64,000 bases of DNA, taken from assembly GCA_964019415.1 (NCBI GenBank), contig OZ025869.1:7912714-7976713 (forward strand), written 5' to 3'. A program made the position numbers and the translations under genes. Positions within the stretch are counted from its first letter, which is position 1; every line of letters starts with the position of its first letter. The DNA comes from Ianthella basta (taxonomy: Eukaryota; Porifera; Demospongiae; Verongiida; Ianthellidae). Under the pieces are notes generated by a model. That model saw only the letters and a list, made by a program, of their open reading frames with translations. It had not been told where the DNA came from and made no database searches. This document shows positions 1-11,248 of the stretch, one piece after another.

Positions 1-1080
1 AAAGTGTACTCTAGTGCTTCTTTAAATGCACTTGGGATGAAATCACTTCTTGCCCACATTCCTAACTGGATCAACTCGGTGTCCTTCTTCACTTGTTGCA
101 TCAGTGCAATGGCTTGCTGTAGCTCATCTGAACTCTGCACGGCTGTGTCCTGTGAACTTGGAGTTGGAGTCTGATCAGTGCCACTTCTTTTTCCCCGAAC
201 TTGCATCCTGTCTGCTGCAAAAATTTTCCTGCTTGGCGTCTTCCAGAATTTCAACCCTAAGAGGCATTGTAAGCATCCATTATATAATTTGGTATATTTT
301 CATAATCTAATTAGAATGGAATGTTTCTTAGTTGGCACATGCATAAATCACATGCCATTGTACATTGTTAATGACAAAATTAAACTGTATAGAACATGCA
401 CAACAACTATCATATAATTACATACCCCTTGTTGCAGGACTGTCTTTAATGATCAAACCATCATTTGTCAGAAGCACATAGTTGTTGCCGAATTCATCCT
501 GCACCACTTTCAATAGTGATGGAACATTTGAAGTCGCTTCATCTATGTCAACATAGAAGACGTCTATGTTTTCAAACATAGGCTTCCCATTGGCAGCATA
601 CCTAAGGTTGGCTCTCACAATCTTTAGTTTAGCTTTGTTTCGCTTTGCCATTACTGATTTGAACATGGGTGGAGCATCACGGCTAGAAGATGGTGTGGCT
701 GAAACCAGACCAGAGGCATTATTCTGGCTCCTGATTGACAATCCATGTACTACGAGCCCGTATATGGCACTTCTGTCCGAGACAATGCCAGAGAAACTAC
801 CATCTTTGTTTGGGAAATAGATCTTATTTCCAACTGATTGCTGCAGCCATATGCTGTCTGGAGTTACTGAAAAGATCCTTGCTAGGGAGGAGGTATTAAT
901 CTGCTGAACGTTCATTTCTACCATTCTGCCATTCATAGACAAATCTACAGTCCGCTCTTGAGATAAGGGGGACAAGCCATAAGAAGCGGTTCCTTCCATA
1001 GCGTTGGAGCGATCAGGAGACGGGAAATGGCGGGCAATGAAGGGCCAATTGCTACTGCGCATGCGCAAGGCGGCAACCAT
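1..1080 (-). CDS. Unrecognised partner gene A, 5' exons (3' end runs off the window)
   Basis: Two exons can be read on the minus strand. Exon 1 runs 1080 (or 999, a second in-frame ATG) to 426 and ends at a GT donor. The intron is 257-425 (169 bp). Exon 2 starts at 256, stays open to base 1 and continues outside the window. Joining them gives a smooth frame (…ATRG/LKFWK…), and the same residues are contiguous in the fragment at 8.5 kb, which supports the splice. Visible traits are a beta-rich N-terminal part with an SSLARIFSV motif, a Ser-rich linker near residue 130, and a charged segment in exon 2. I recognise no family. It lies head-to-head with an integrase gene 280-361 bp away, as does its relative at 12,967. 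It could be a transposon accessory gene or a host gene. Confidence 0.6.
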
Positions 1081-1359
1081 CCCAATACAGATACAGTTAG
1101 GTCAAAATTGAGTGGCTTAGCGAACGGAAACAATGTCTTGTGACGCTTTCTGGAGAGTATATTTCACTGTGTGCGAACGGCGACCATTTTGTATGATCTA
1201 ATAGAATACGGCATACACCGGGTAGAATACGGTGCCCATGGTCAATTATCGATCGAGTTTCAAAACACACGCACACGCACGGCTGTACATTTACATGTCC
1301 CGCGCGGGCCCGCAACTTAACTCGCATGGGCTTGCGCGTTATGCCGGAAGCTAATCGAG
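1081..1359. promoter_or_regulatory. Shared intergenic region of divergent gene pair 1
   Basis: This short spacer separates the start codons of gene A (minus) and the integrase (plus). It is GC-richer than the flanks and has no obvious TATA box. A bidirectional promoter is inferred from the head-to-head layout, which recurs at 12,800-12,966. Confidence 0.4.
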
Positions 1360-3032
1360 ATGGAGCTGGAAGAGATACCCGGAATCGAAGCATTGGTCAG
1401 ACAGATGGTTGAATTGCATCGACAAACGCACGAGAAAGTGAGCGAAGAGCTGCAGAAGATGTTTCCTGATAAAAGAGGGCTGAGCTCCTGCAGTGTGCGG
1501 CGTTTCTGCTCAGAAAAAGGTATACATTCTTCTTCTCGTCTTGAACAGCCTCAACTGAGTCAGACTGTGGCTAATGCAATTAGCAAAATTGGCCCAACTT
1601 ATGGAAGGAAGACGATGAAGGGCTACTTGGCCAGCAGAGGAATTAGAGCAGGTCAGAGGCAAATTGCTGCTGTATTACCATATACTAATCCCATATATCA
1701 CCACAAGAGGCAGACCAATACTGAAAAGCTGATGAACCCATTCCGTATTCTGCAAACTACTTTGGTCATAAAGTTCATATTGACCAGAACGAAAAGCTGG
1801 TTATGTATGGAGTGACACATGTATGCGGAATTGACGGTTACAGTGGAAAGATAGTAGGATTCGCATCAATGCTGGTGAAAAATACAGTGGAAATATACAA
1901 GCACCTCTTCAGGTATAATACAAGTACATGTATTTCACTAGTAAATACAAGTGCTATGTAATACAGCTCATAATCACATTTTAATATAATTTTTATGGAT
2001 GTCACTGTAATAACATGCACTTCCTATATGCCCCCATTTGTAGACCGATGATGATTGAATATGGACTTTGGGATCAAGTGCGGACGGATAAGGGAAAAGA
2101 GTGGGTCTTGGGTTTGTATATCCAAGAACAGCTTGCAAGTCATCACACAAACACTTTGAGAGCTCCTCATCTGCAGACTACTTCCAAACAGGCAAGCATT
2201 ATAATCCTATAACTATACTAAGTTCTGTTGCATGTTGCATGATACTACCTTGTACTGCATATTATGCATATACTTGTAACAGTCATGTATTTTAAACTCA
2301 TCCTTGTAGAATCATCCTGTAGAACGACTGTGGGTAGAGTTCAATAAGCGTGTTAACTATCTCATCAAACAGATATTGGTGAAAATGGAAGAAGAAGGTG
2401 CCATCGATATGGATTTGCCAGTAGATCGTTTTTGCACATCATGGTTTGCTTTGCATGTGGCAAAATTTGGTGCAGCACAGACTATACAGGCCTGGAATGA
2501 GCATCCTATACCAGGTAATAATATGCACTGAAATGCTCCGAAAAGACATGCACATGCATATGACATTGTGCAATTTATGGTCTGCATGACAATGAAACTA
2601 CTTATCTATGTATATGAAAATGCATGATTATGGTAACAGACTGTATACTCTGTTCAGTGTTTATGCTACATGCTCTGTACTATGAATCCACATAATATTG
2701 CTCATATGTCTTTGAATTCGTAATACAATGCAGGAAAGGGAATTCCTAATGTTAGGATGAATCAGGACAATAGGACAGCAAAGGTCCCTCCCCACATTAT
2801 TCCAACCCCTGACGAAGCCATTTCCAGTTACCATGATATGGGTGGCGAGCTCACTCTTTCTTCAACATTTGGAGAAGACCCTTTATCTACATCCCTAAGA
2901 GCCATACAAGAACTAGAGTTTACCACCACCTACCCAGATTTTGAGGTGTTTTTTACATCAGCTGTCAACGGCCAAGAGCAACTGTTCAGAAATGGATTGG
3001 AACTTTTTTTTTATCAATCACTAAGAGACTAG
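1360..3032 (+). pseudogene. Integrase-like DDE protein, four exons, one-base frameshift in exon 1
   Basis: Exons are 1360-1912, 2044-2191, 2310-2514 and 2734-3032. They match the minus-strand copy at 11.2-12.8 kb, and exons 2 and 3 have identical lengths (148 and 205 bp). The product has an N-terminal helical region, then an rve-type core. Catalytic candidates are the Asp of HIDQNEK (exon 1), the Asp of RTDKGKEW (exon 2) and the Glu of HPVERLW (exon 3). The family resembles the intron-bearing integrase-core proteins common in fish and cnidarian genomes. Exon 1 is 553 bp where 554 would keep frame: near 1741 (…NPF versus …NPIPYY in the other copy) one base is missing, and the frame resumes in FGHKVHIDQN. 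Intron 2 has a GC donor (cag|gcaagc). Either a recent pseudogene or an assembly indel. Confidence 0.75.
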
Positions 3033-3291
3033 CTGCATGACTCTGAACCATTAATTTATTACGGCAGTATACAGCACATTGTTGTGATCCAATTAATTTC
3101 TGGAGAAATGGGTAGAAATGGTTAATATGTATATTCAAGCAGAGTTGCACATACCACCATCACTGTTTGCAAAGGAAACTCAGTCACAATCATAGATTCA
3201 CTAATATAAAGCTACTGGACACACTGGACATACACACACACACACACACACCTGCACATGCACATGCGTACACCTGCACACTTGCACACTT

Positions 3292-3367
<76 letters not shown>

Positions 3368-3624
3368 ACACACACACACACATGAACACACACGAACACA
3401 CACACCAATATCAACACACCCACACACATACACACATGCATGCACACATACACAGATGCAAATACAGATACTGCAGTTGTATATACATGACCATTCAGTC
3501 GAAATTGCCGATATCACCAATTCAAAGCCAACCAGTGTGGATGGATGGGACTGTATGGCTCCCTTGATACCCACCACACTACTGACTTCACCTGGTGTGC
3601 ATGGGTCAAAACTACAGAACACAC

Positions 3625-3663
<39 letters not shown>

Positions 3664-4380
3664 ACTGGTGCACACACGCACATTCACATACGCAATCACA
3701 TGCACATCATTGTGACATCAATACATCCACCAAGCCTGTCACACACAAGGTTGGCTCTGATTATTTGGTGAAAGGCCTTAGGCGATCCACCCATTGAGGA
3801 ATGGGACACGATCTGGTGCACAAGGAGGTGCGCCTTTCCAGTTGCTTCTTGTTTAGAGTCATCCTCCAGATAGATCACTTCCACGTCTCATATTCCATCC
3901 TAGCTATGTACATACAACGCACACAAAAACACCCGGTTTAAGGAAGAGCTGGAAAGGCAACACATGTACACACAGATAGCGCACATATGCACAAGCATGC
4001 ACGCGCCCACCCAACGCGTCCGTCTTCCACGCACTCGCAGGCTTCCAGATCATGATCACCGTCTTTGAACAGGCGGAGTTGCTACGCAGTAACACTTGAA
4101 GCCAAGAGTTGCACTGTCCAGGTTTGGGGTTGAGCTCTTGCACAAGAGCAAGAGAGCTAAGCGCCGTGACCCAGATGCCACAGAAGCGCCTCTCTGGCAG
4201 ACCCGAATTTCGTACAAACAAGGAGGCTCGCGGACCCTTCCATTTTGTCACTATACACTGATTTCCAAATTCTACAGGCATTGCAAATTGAACTAGGAAC
4301 GCAATCATCCGTTTTTCAGTTTTTGGAAAATTGAATGGCTGAAAGGTACACAGACCATCTGTAAATAGTAGTGCATTTAT
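3033..4380. repeat. Non-coding stretch with (CA)n microsatellites
   Basis: Long CA tracts lie at about 3230-3440, with CACACG and CATACA interruptions, and a shorter pure tract lies at 3622-3661. The open frames here are only His-Thr or Cys-Val translations of the repeat. Bases 3,700-4,380 show nothing I can assign. Confidence 0.85.
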
Positions 4381-5976
4381 CTAACAGTCTCTAATCCTAA
4401 TACCTTCTGCAGCTTTCTTTAGGTGCCTAGTTAGATCATTAATAAAAATGTTAAATAGGATAGGGGAGAGTGTGCATCCCTGCTTTGCTTTGTAGTTTGC
4501 CCCTGATGCCAATCTTGGTGAGCTTTTGCCAAAATAGTTCTCTAGGGATTGAATCAAAAGCTTTCTTAAAATCAACAAAACAAGTGTATGTGTCCAGGTT
4601 TTTTAGCTTCCTATTTTCAATTAAGAAATATAGAGAGGATATATGATCCTGACAACTGCGCGTAGTACAAAATCAATTCTGTTCTTCATGTAAGATATTA
4701 TTAGCTTGTAAATATTCAGTTATTCTATTATTCAGAATTTTGCAGAAAGCTTTTGCTACACATGATTGTAAAGTGATACCTTTATAATTGTTAGGATCCT
4801 GTCTGCTACCCGAGCCTTTAAAGATAGTCTGTATGGTACTATATAACCATGATTGAAGTACTCCACCATTCTTGAAGCAAGTTTGATACAGGTTCTGTAG
4901 GTATTGCATGATCTTAACATCTCTTAAGATGCTAGGGCATATTTTATCAAGTCCAGGTGCCTTGCTCTCCTCTAGCTGCATCACTGCAGAATGAAACTCC
5001 TCAATTGTGATCAATCTGTTTAGATTGGCCTCTTCTGTGTACTTGTCAGTATCATCCGAATGTTGTTCAATTTCCAGCCTTTCTAGGGGAGGATTAAACA
5101 GCGCATGAAAATGGTCTGACCAAATTTGTAGTGTCTCATCCATATTGGAAGTCAGAGATCCATCTGGCTTTAACATCTGTTGTGGTGGATCTCGTTTTGA
5201 GTGTTCATTAGTAATCGCTATGCTATCAATTTCCTGCCAGAATTTTTAGTGTTTGTTGATTTCATCAGATCTTGCTTTTCTCTGAGGAATTTCCGTTTTG
5301 CCTTTCGAATGCATTGATTGAATTTACGCTGTTGTTCCCCGTACCTTTGCCAAAATCTCATTTTATCAGGAGTATTTTTGGATCTGTTCCAATCATTTTG
5401 TGATAGCCTGACCTCCTTTCTGAGCGAATTAAGTTCATAATTCCACCATGGCTTCTTACTGGATCTGTAATGAGTTTTGTGGCTGGAGAATTCTCTTTCT
5501 ATAAGATGGTAGAATGAGGAATAGTTATTCTGTAGCCTAGTGTCTGAGATGTCCATATTATGATTGGCAAGGTCTTCTAATTCTTTTATTAGTTTGTCTA
5601 TGTTTTCTTCACTATCACTATCAGGTCTAAAAATATGTCTCCCATTCTGAATACGAAAAGATTTTGGCTGTAGAACATTGTTAGTTGTTCCATTACCCTG
5701 CAAAGTTTGTGTTGAATTTTTATGACTTTCTGACAACATAGTATATTTTGGTGAGTATTCCCACATTAGTAGGGAGTGATCTGGTATTGAGGAGTCTATA
5801 GGGATGTTTAAGTTGTCAAGTAGATTGAGCATTGTTCCTACTTCAAAATTACAGTAATTACTGAAACAGCCAGATTGCACTATCGCATAGTCTACAACCG
5901 ATCTTCCAAGGGTGGAGAGGACCGTGAAATTATCCATCTCCGGTGAAACCTTCTGTTGAGTGTCACCATATCGCAA
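4381..5976 (-). pseudogene. LINE reverse transcriptase, internally deleted
   Basis: From 5976 the frame passes from the endonuclease end into a basic linker, then early reverse transcriptase blocks (ESKAPGLDKI, NNYKGITLQS). A stop follows EEQN near 4677. Beyond it the palm A motif CFVDFKKAFDS can be read. Then sequence is lost and the frame resumes at KQGCTLSPILFN (block B'). No YxDD box was found, so this copy cannot be active. Confidence 0.8.
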
Positions 5977-6944
5977 TCTCTGAGGAAGTCCACCAACTGC
6001 CTACCATGTGAGTTAGTGACCGTGTCTAGAATTTCCCTCTGAGGAAGGGCTATACCTCCTACATTGTCATTTAGGCCTCCAATCCTTGTGTTAAAGTCAC
6101 CGCAGATCATTATTTCTCCTTTGTCTTAGAATTCTAAGATTTGCTGTTTCAAAATGTCAAAAAATTCATGGGATTTGTCCCCCCTGCTTGATGCTGCTGG
6201 TGGTAGGTAACATGCAGAGATGAAGAGCGTATGCTCGAGGTTTGTGAAATGGGTACATGAAACCCACATGATATCCTCATGGGTTTTGTCTACAATATCT
6301 ACACTATATTCCTCAAAGAAGCTGTCCTTAAATAGAATCCCTACTCCTCCTGAGCCCCTTACCGCTCTCCTAGAGATATTTAGTCTATTGTGTCCAAACC
6401 ACCTATAGCCAGGGATATTTAATCCATCACTACCTCTTAAGAATGTCTCACATAAGCAAATAAAATCTAAGCCTGATGCACTAATAATCCTCTCCCTAAG
6501 CCTACAGTGCTCATTACTTATGAATCCCCTCACATTCCATAACCCACATCTCACTTTACCCCCAATGGGTGGGAGGGAGCCAGAGGGTCCCCAAGCAGCC
6601 GTCCCAGCTCCGAAACGGCCCACCACAGTTGTGGCCAGATCTGCTGTTGGTGTCTGGGATGCAGCGATGCTGGGGGAGGTGGAGGACCTTGCACAAAAAA
6701 TAGATGGTGGGGAGGGGGGATAAATGTGGGGATGAGGATGAGGTTGGGGAAAAGGTGGAGCTGCCGGAATTGGCAATGATTGGATCGGTGTGGGGAGTGG
6801 AGCTGGGTGCTCCCTTCTTCTTTGTGTTGGATCATCCCCCAACAAAGGCTTTGGGCATGTGGAACTCATTTTCCAGTGTAATCTCCCATCATCGCATGCC
6901 TTTGACAAGAGCTGTACGACTGCTCTTGGTCCTTCACATCTCAT
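5892..6944 (-). pseudogene. LINE endonuclease domain (APE-like)
   Basis: After a Pro-rich linker the frame reads GLWNVRGF, then ICLCETFL (metal-binding Glu), GVGILF, a stop near 6125, ICGDFNTRIG (the GDFN motif), and after a frameshift near 5970 VDYAIV and PDHSLL (in place of the SDH catalytic motif). All main endonuclease motifs are therefore present but spread over three frames. Confidence 0.8.
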
Positions 6945-7154
6945 GAATTTCCAACGTCATCGAAATTCCACATTTGGGACTGTTTGGGTGATATGGAGAT
7001 CTTCCCCGGCTATCCCTTGCTGACTTTGGATGAGCTGTTGTACATCCTTTATCTGGGTGTCCGTTGGTATTCGTCTGATATATACCGTTACCATTCTCCT
7101 GTCTCCCATTGAGTTGGAGGGGTCCACAGGCTGCTGCTGTTGCTGCTGATGTTG

Positions 7155-7715
7155 TTACTGCCTTTTTTGTTGCCGCTGTTTCCGCATCTCATGGGTTTGT
7201 TTCTGTTGATGCTGATGTTCCTGCTCATAGTCGTTTTGAGCGGATTCAATGGTTGCACTGTTCATCTCCTCCACTTCCGTTTCCGTTTCTACTGGAGGGT
7301 CATCAGAGTCCGTGTCAGGGACGGGCCCTTGCGTGGACTCGGGCTCATGATTCACTAACAAGTCCAGCCTGCCTGCTAGCTCAGCGTTGGTCGCTTTGAG
7401 AGTGTGTACCCTCGCGCTGAGGTTTCTTGCCATTTCCAGCAACTCCGTCAAAGTTGAGGAGATGGCGAGGCATTTGTCGCACTTCCATGGACCATTCTCA
7501 GGATCATTCAGCACTGCTGACTGCTCCTCCGTCAAAGGGAGGCAGTCGAGATGATACCACCATTGGCAGATGCCTTTACATCGCACTCCTCGGTCTGTGA
7601 CCATTTTGCCACACTCAGCGCAAGGCATCGGTTGTGTCTCTAAGCTCTCTCTACGTGACGCCTGTTTGATTCGTGGTGATGCCGTAGCCCGCGTAGCCGC
7701 CCGCTTTGGTGGCAT
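7155..7715 (-). pseudogene. LINE N-terminal PHD-finger segment
   Basis: The first ATG of this frame is at 7715; the longer frame upstream starts only with GTG. A PHD-type Cys4-His-Cys3 finger begins about 30 residues in, with C-AECGK, RCKGICQWWYHLDC and WKCDKC spacing. It is followed by a coiled-coil-like stretch and an acidic, Gln/His-rich tail. After the stop near 7155 the translation continues as a Gln-rich segment and a short globular piece (VTVYIRRIPTD…) to a TGA near 6958. PHD fingers in LINE proteins probably bind chromatin (family knowledge). Confidence 0.7.
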
Positions 7716-7760
7716 TGCTGGTAGTATCTCCACTCAGGTAGGCTTGTACCACAGCAGAAC

Positions 7761-8500
7761 AGCAGAGCCTTAAACCGCCTCTCCCTCACTGGTAGACAGC
7801 AGATGATGATATGACACACCAGTACTACAGGTGCAGATGCACAAACACACACATATGCACATATGCACACATATGCACCATACACAACTGTGTTGGCAAT
7901 TAACGTGACTCATTTTTATGCCACTGCCAGGCAATGTCCATAACAACTTGCATCGATCTCTGCACCACTGGAAGACTGCAGGGCGTGGGTGCTGTTAATC
8001 CAAGTTGGGCATACGTAGAATGACACCTGTGCCTCTGACGCATGATCCTGTGTCAAATTTCCAGCTGCTGCGCATGCTCTCACCTACTCCAAGGCGATCA
8101 GAGCAGGTTCTCGAGTTTCCGTAGATCAATGGCAGTCAGCCGCACGAATCCAAGCATGGATGATCCAAGCCGACCTAGGAATTGAATTATGCCATGTCGT
8201 TCAGTAGGCACACTGCAGGGCGTTTACTAGATTTGGCTATGATGTCACTTCCTATTGCATCACGAGCTTTGCACACCATAATTAATGGCCTGGCTGAAGG
8301 TAAGATTGAAATGGAAAGCGGAAAGTGAAATTCCATTTTCCATTTTCCATTTTCGAAAAGGGGGAATGAACCACCACTTTCTGGCTGCATTCCAGTCATC
8401 ACAAAGTAGGGAAATGATTTGTGCATAGAAACAGGGCACATTTAATATTGATGGCAAAGATAAGATTGAAAATGGATCATGCACAGTCATTTTCCCACTA
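7761..8500. other. Intergenic, no gene seen
   Basis: There is a short CA/TA-rich tract near 7845-7875 and an unexplained purine/pyrimidine stretch near 8300-8360. No open frame shows protein-like character. Confidence 0.6.
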
Positions 8501-8979
8501 TCAATTAATTTGAATTTGGAATTGACACATTATACACTGACCCAATGGACCTTGCTTGCTGAAGTCACCTTCAGAAACAGCATATAACTTTCTGCTTAGG
8601 ACTTTCCAAAACTTCAAACCCCGAGTTGCATGGCTGTCAGGAATTTCTAGGGTATCAATTGTGACGAGTACAAAATCTTCATATTTACGCTGCACAGCTG
8701 ACTGGATGTACTGTACATTTGCAGTCCCATCTACTACTTCAATGAAGATCTGACCCTCCTTCTCAAACAATGGCTTACCTGCAGTAGTGTATGACATGTT
8801 GGCTTAATCACTTTCACAATTGCTTTATTGTCAGTGCCCTTCCTTGTTAGCACTGACTTAAACTGGGGGTTGGTGTGACTAGTGCTGGGCGAACAAACAG
8901 CCAAAGACACAGCAGTCGGAGAGGATGTACTTGTAGCTTGGATTCCTGACACATTTCTCACTGCAGTGCTGTGGGACAT
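8501..8979 (-). pseudogene. Fragment of partner gene A, intronless and frameshifted
   Basis: Two overlapping frames (8979 to about 8810, then 8797 to 8501) align with residues of about 110 to 235 of the gene at 1-1080. Shared landmarks are the QFKSVLTRK/MFKSVMAK pair, GKPLFE/GKPMFE, VLVTIDTLEIPDSHATRG and LKFWKVLSRK. One base shifts the frame near 8,808 (VKVIKP then SYTTAGKP). The fragment runs straight through the position where the full gene has a 169-bp intron, so it may be a processed retrocopy or represent an intron-less lineage. No N-terminal part and no neighbouring integrase were found. Confidence 0.65.
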
Positions 8980-9600
8980 GGGTGGTCCGTGTACCTTTGT
9001 GCCAATCCATTCTCAATTCCTACCCCATGAATTGGAAGTTGAAAATGGCCGATTCTCAACTTTCTGTCAGAATTGGAAAACAGCAAAACCGGGAGACTCC
9101 GATTCGCAATAAAATGGAACTGCTCGGACAACGTGATCGTTGATTTACCATGTCGTGAAGTTGAAAGTGCGTGCTGAGCCAGGATTGTTTTCTGAAAGGC
9201 AGCGTGAATCCTGTGGTTCTGAAAGGCAGCGGTCCGGGGTGGAGGCGCTTCTTGGGACCTTTCCCCGGCGTTAAGGTCTCTGCCGGCCTCATCGCTTCTG
9301 TGTAGCGTCACCTGTTATAGCGTCGCAATCTTGTGTCCCGCAGATGTGTGCGTGTATACCCGTGTCCCCCTTGCAAGCCTCTCAAGATCGTGGACGTCTG
9401 CACAGAAAGTGTCCTCTTGCGCGCTGCGCAGTGAGGGATCCGATTCCCCTTCCTGACGGCACCGTTCTTCCACAGTCGACGGCGAGTGGCCTCGATCGGT
9501 TGAGAGGTTGCTAGAAAGCTTCAGGAGTTGTGTCGGTAGGTGGGTGGGTGTGCGCGTGTGTGTGTCTAGGTTTTGTGGGTATGTTTGTGATTAGCCTCTG
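8980..9600. other. Intergenic, no gene seen
   Basis: The minus-strand frame 8958-9311 shows no recognisable protein character, and its left part overlaps the gene A fragment. Confidence 0.5.
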
Positions 9601-9613
9601 CTTTATCGTATTA

Positions 9614-9616
<3 letters not shown>

Positions 9617-9691
<75 letters not shown>

Positions 9692-9700
9692 GCGTGTGTT

Positions 9701-9747
<47 letters not shown>

Positions 9748-10290
9748 CCGTGCGTGCTTGAGCGTGCGTCTGGAGAGCATGTATTTGTATGTGTCCATGC
9801 ACACACAGGCCTATATGCATGTTTTGTGTGTGTGAATGAGTTAAGTGCTTGTGCAAATGTCCTGTGCATCTGCTACAGCATGTTGCATTTCACGTGAGAC
9901 GCCGTGGGTGCATACTACGTGTGTGTGTGTGCGTGCGTGTGTGTGTGTACACTCTAAAACCTTGATGGAAGAGTGCAGAGATCATGCATGCAAGAGGCCG
10001 TGTGTTGGTGTGGGGGGGGGGGGGTGTACATGTGCTCGCACATGTGCATATTTCCAGTCATGTATCTACTTGAATTTGCTGTATAGGAATGTGTGTGCAA
10101 TCGTGGGTATTGGTGTGTGTGTGTGGGTGGGTGGGTGGGTCGGTGTATGTGTATGTGTGTGATGTTGTGCCTGTTGCTGTGCTGGTGCATGCGTGCCTTT
10201 GAGTGGAAGGGTACTGATATTAGTGTTATGAGTGTGTGGGATTATGGCAGTGTGTTTGTGAATATTGTTGGTGTTACTGTCGTGTGTGTG

Positions 10291-10321
<31 letters not shown>

Positions 10322-10330
10322 CTGTGTGCA
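9617..10330. repeat. (TG)n microsatellite tracts
   Basis: The main tract is about 9617-9745 with two TGCG interruptions. A shorter tract is at 10,283-10,323, and G-homopolymer runs follow near 10,012-10,024. Apparent Cys-Val and His-Thr reading frames are artefacts of these tracts. Confidence 0.95.
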
Positions 10331-11106
10331 TGCACGCATGCATAGAGTGCATGTTTTCTGTGTGTGCATGTGTTGATGTGTGATTGCGCAACATGACTGT
10401 GCAAATGTCCTGTGCATACTGAAGCTACGTGTGCATCTGTGCAATGTTGCGTTAGTGGGTGCATAATATTGTAAGTGAGTAAGTGTGGCTCTTGATGTGT
10501 TGGGAAGCAGGTATGGTTGTAATTGTGTTGGCATTGCTGGGCAATCAGTGCTGTGAGGTTGGATGGTTCAGTGGGTGTTTGTGAATGGTATGGGATGGGG
10601 AAGTGTGGTTGCTGGGCTGCACTGCACTGATGAGGGCCAACAGCCCGAAACATCCATCTGGGTGTCTGCAGTTTGCCAAGATGACGAGATTGCATTTATA
10701 CATATACAAGGCATGTGCAAGTGGAGTCTGAAGCGTGTCATGAGTAATCGCATAAGGCATTATGCGACATGTGCATGTGTCCGTGCGTGCTTGAGCGTGC
10801 ATCCGTAAAGCATGTATTTGTATGTGTGCATGCATGCACAGGTCTACTTATATGCATGTTTTGTGTGTGTGAATGAGTTAAGTGTTTATGCAAATGTCCT
10901 GTGCATCTGCTACAGCATGTTGCATTTCACGTGAGGTGCTGTGGGTGTATACTATTGTGAGTGACTCTGTGTGTGTGTGTGCTTGTGTCTGTGCGCGTGC
11001 GTGTGTGTGATTGTGCGTACACTCTAAAACCTTGATGCAAGAGTGCAAAGATCATGCATGCAAGAGTCCGTGTGTTGGTGTGGGTGGGGGGGGGGGTGTA
11101 CATGTG
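9746..11106. repeat. Direct duplication, about 290-330 bp, spaced about 1.03 kb
   Basis: Sequence from 9746 (cgtgcgtgcttgagcgtgc) to about 10,034 recurs at 10,779-11,106 with small substitutions and length changes in the TG tracts. Shared landmarks include gcatctgctacagcatgttg and the poly-G run before tgtacatgtg. Confidence 0.8.
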
Positions 11107-11248
11107 TTCGCACAAGTACAACTTTGTATCATCGCCAGATTCAGGACATATATATGGACGACTTTGAAATATAATGCACCCATGTTTAATTAAGCAACTG
11201 TTACAAATTCACAAGAGCATGATAGCATGTAGTAAATTATATGGAGTG

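Larger units (their letters stand above)
4381..7760 (-). mobile_element. Decayed APE-type non-LTR retrotransposon with PHD finger
   Basis: Reading the minus strand from 7715 to 4381 gives, in order, a PHD zinc finger, a low-complexity Gln/Pro linker, an apurinic-like endonuclease and a reverse transcriptase. The order endonuclease then reverse transcriptase is that of CR1/L2/Jockey-like LINEs, some of which carry a PHD finger near the N-terminus. The copy is broken by stops and frameshifts near 6958, 6125 and 5970. Sequence is also missing inside the reverse transcriptase, between the LTKIGI region and KQGC, and the YxDD catalytic box was not found. The element lies between the two integrase gene pairs. 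Confidence 0.85.

Noticed and set aside
3167-3797. Several His/Thr-rich or Cys/Val-rich frames
   Set aside because: They are translations of CA/TG microsatellites; the same artefact occurs at 9.5-10.7 kb and 52.1 kb.
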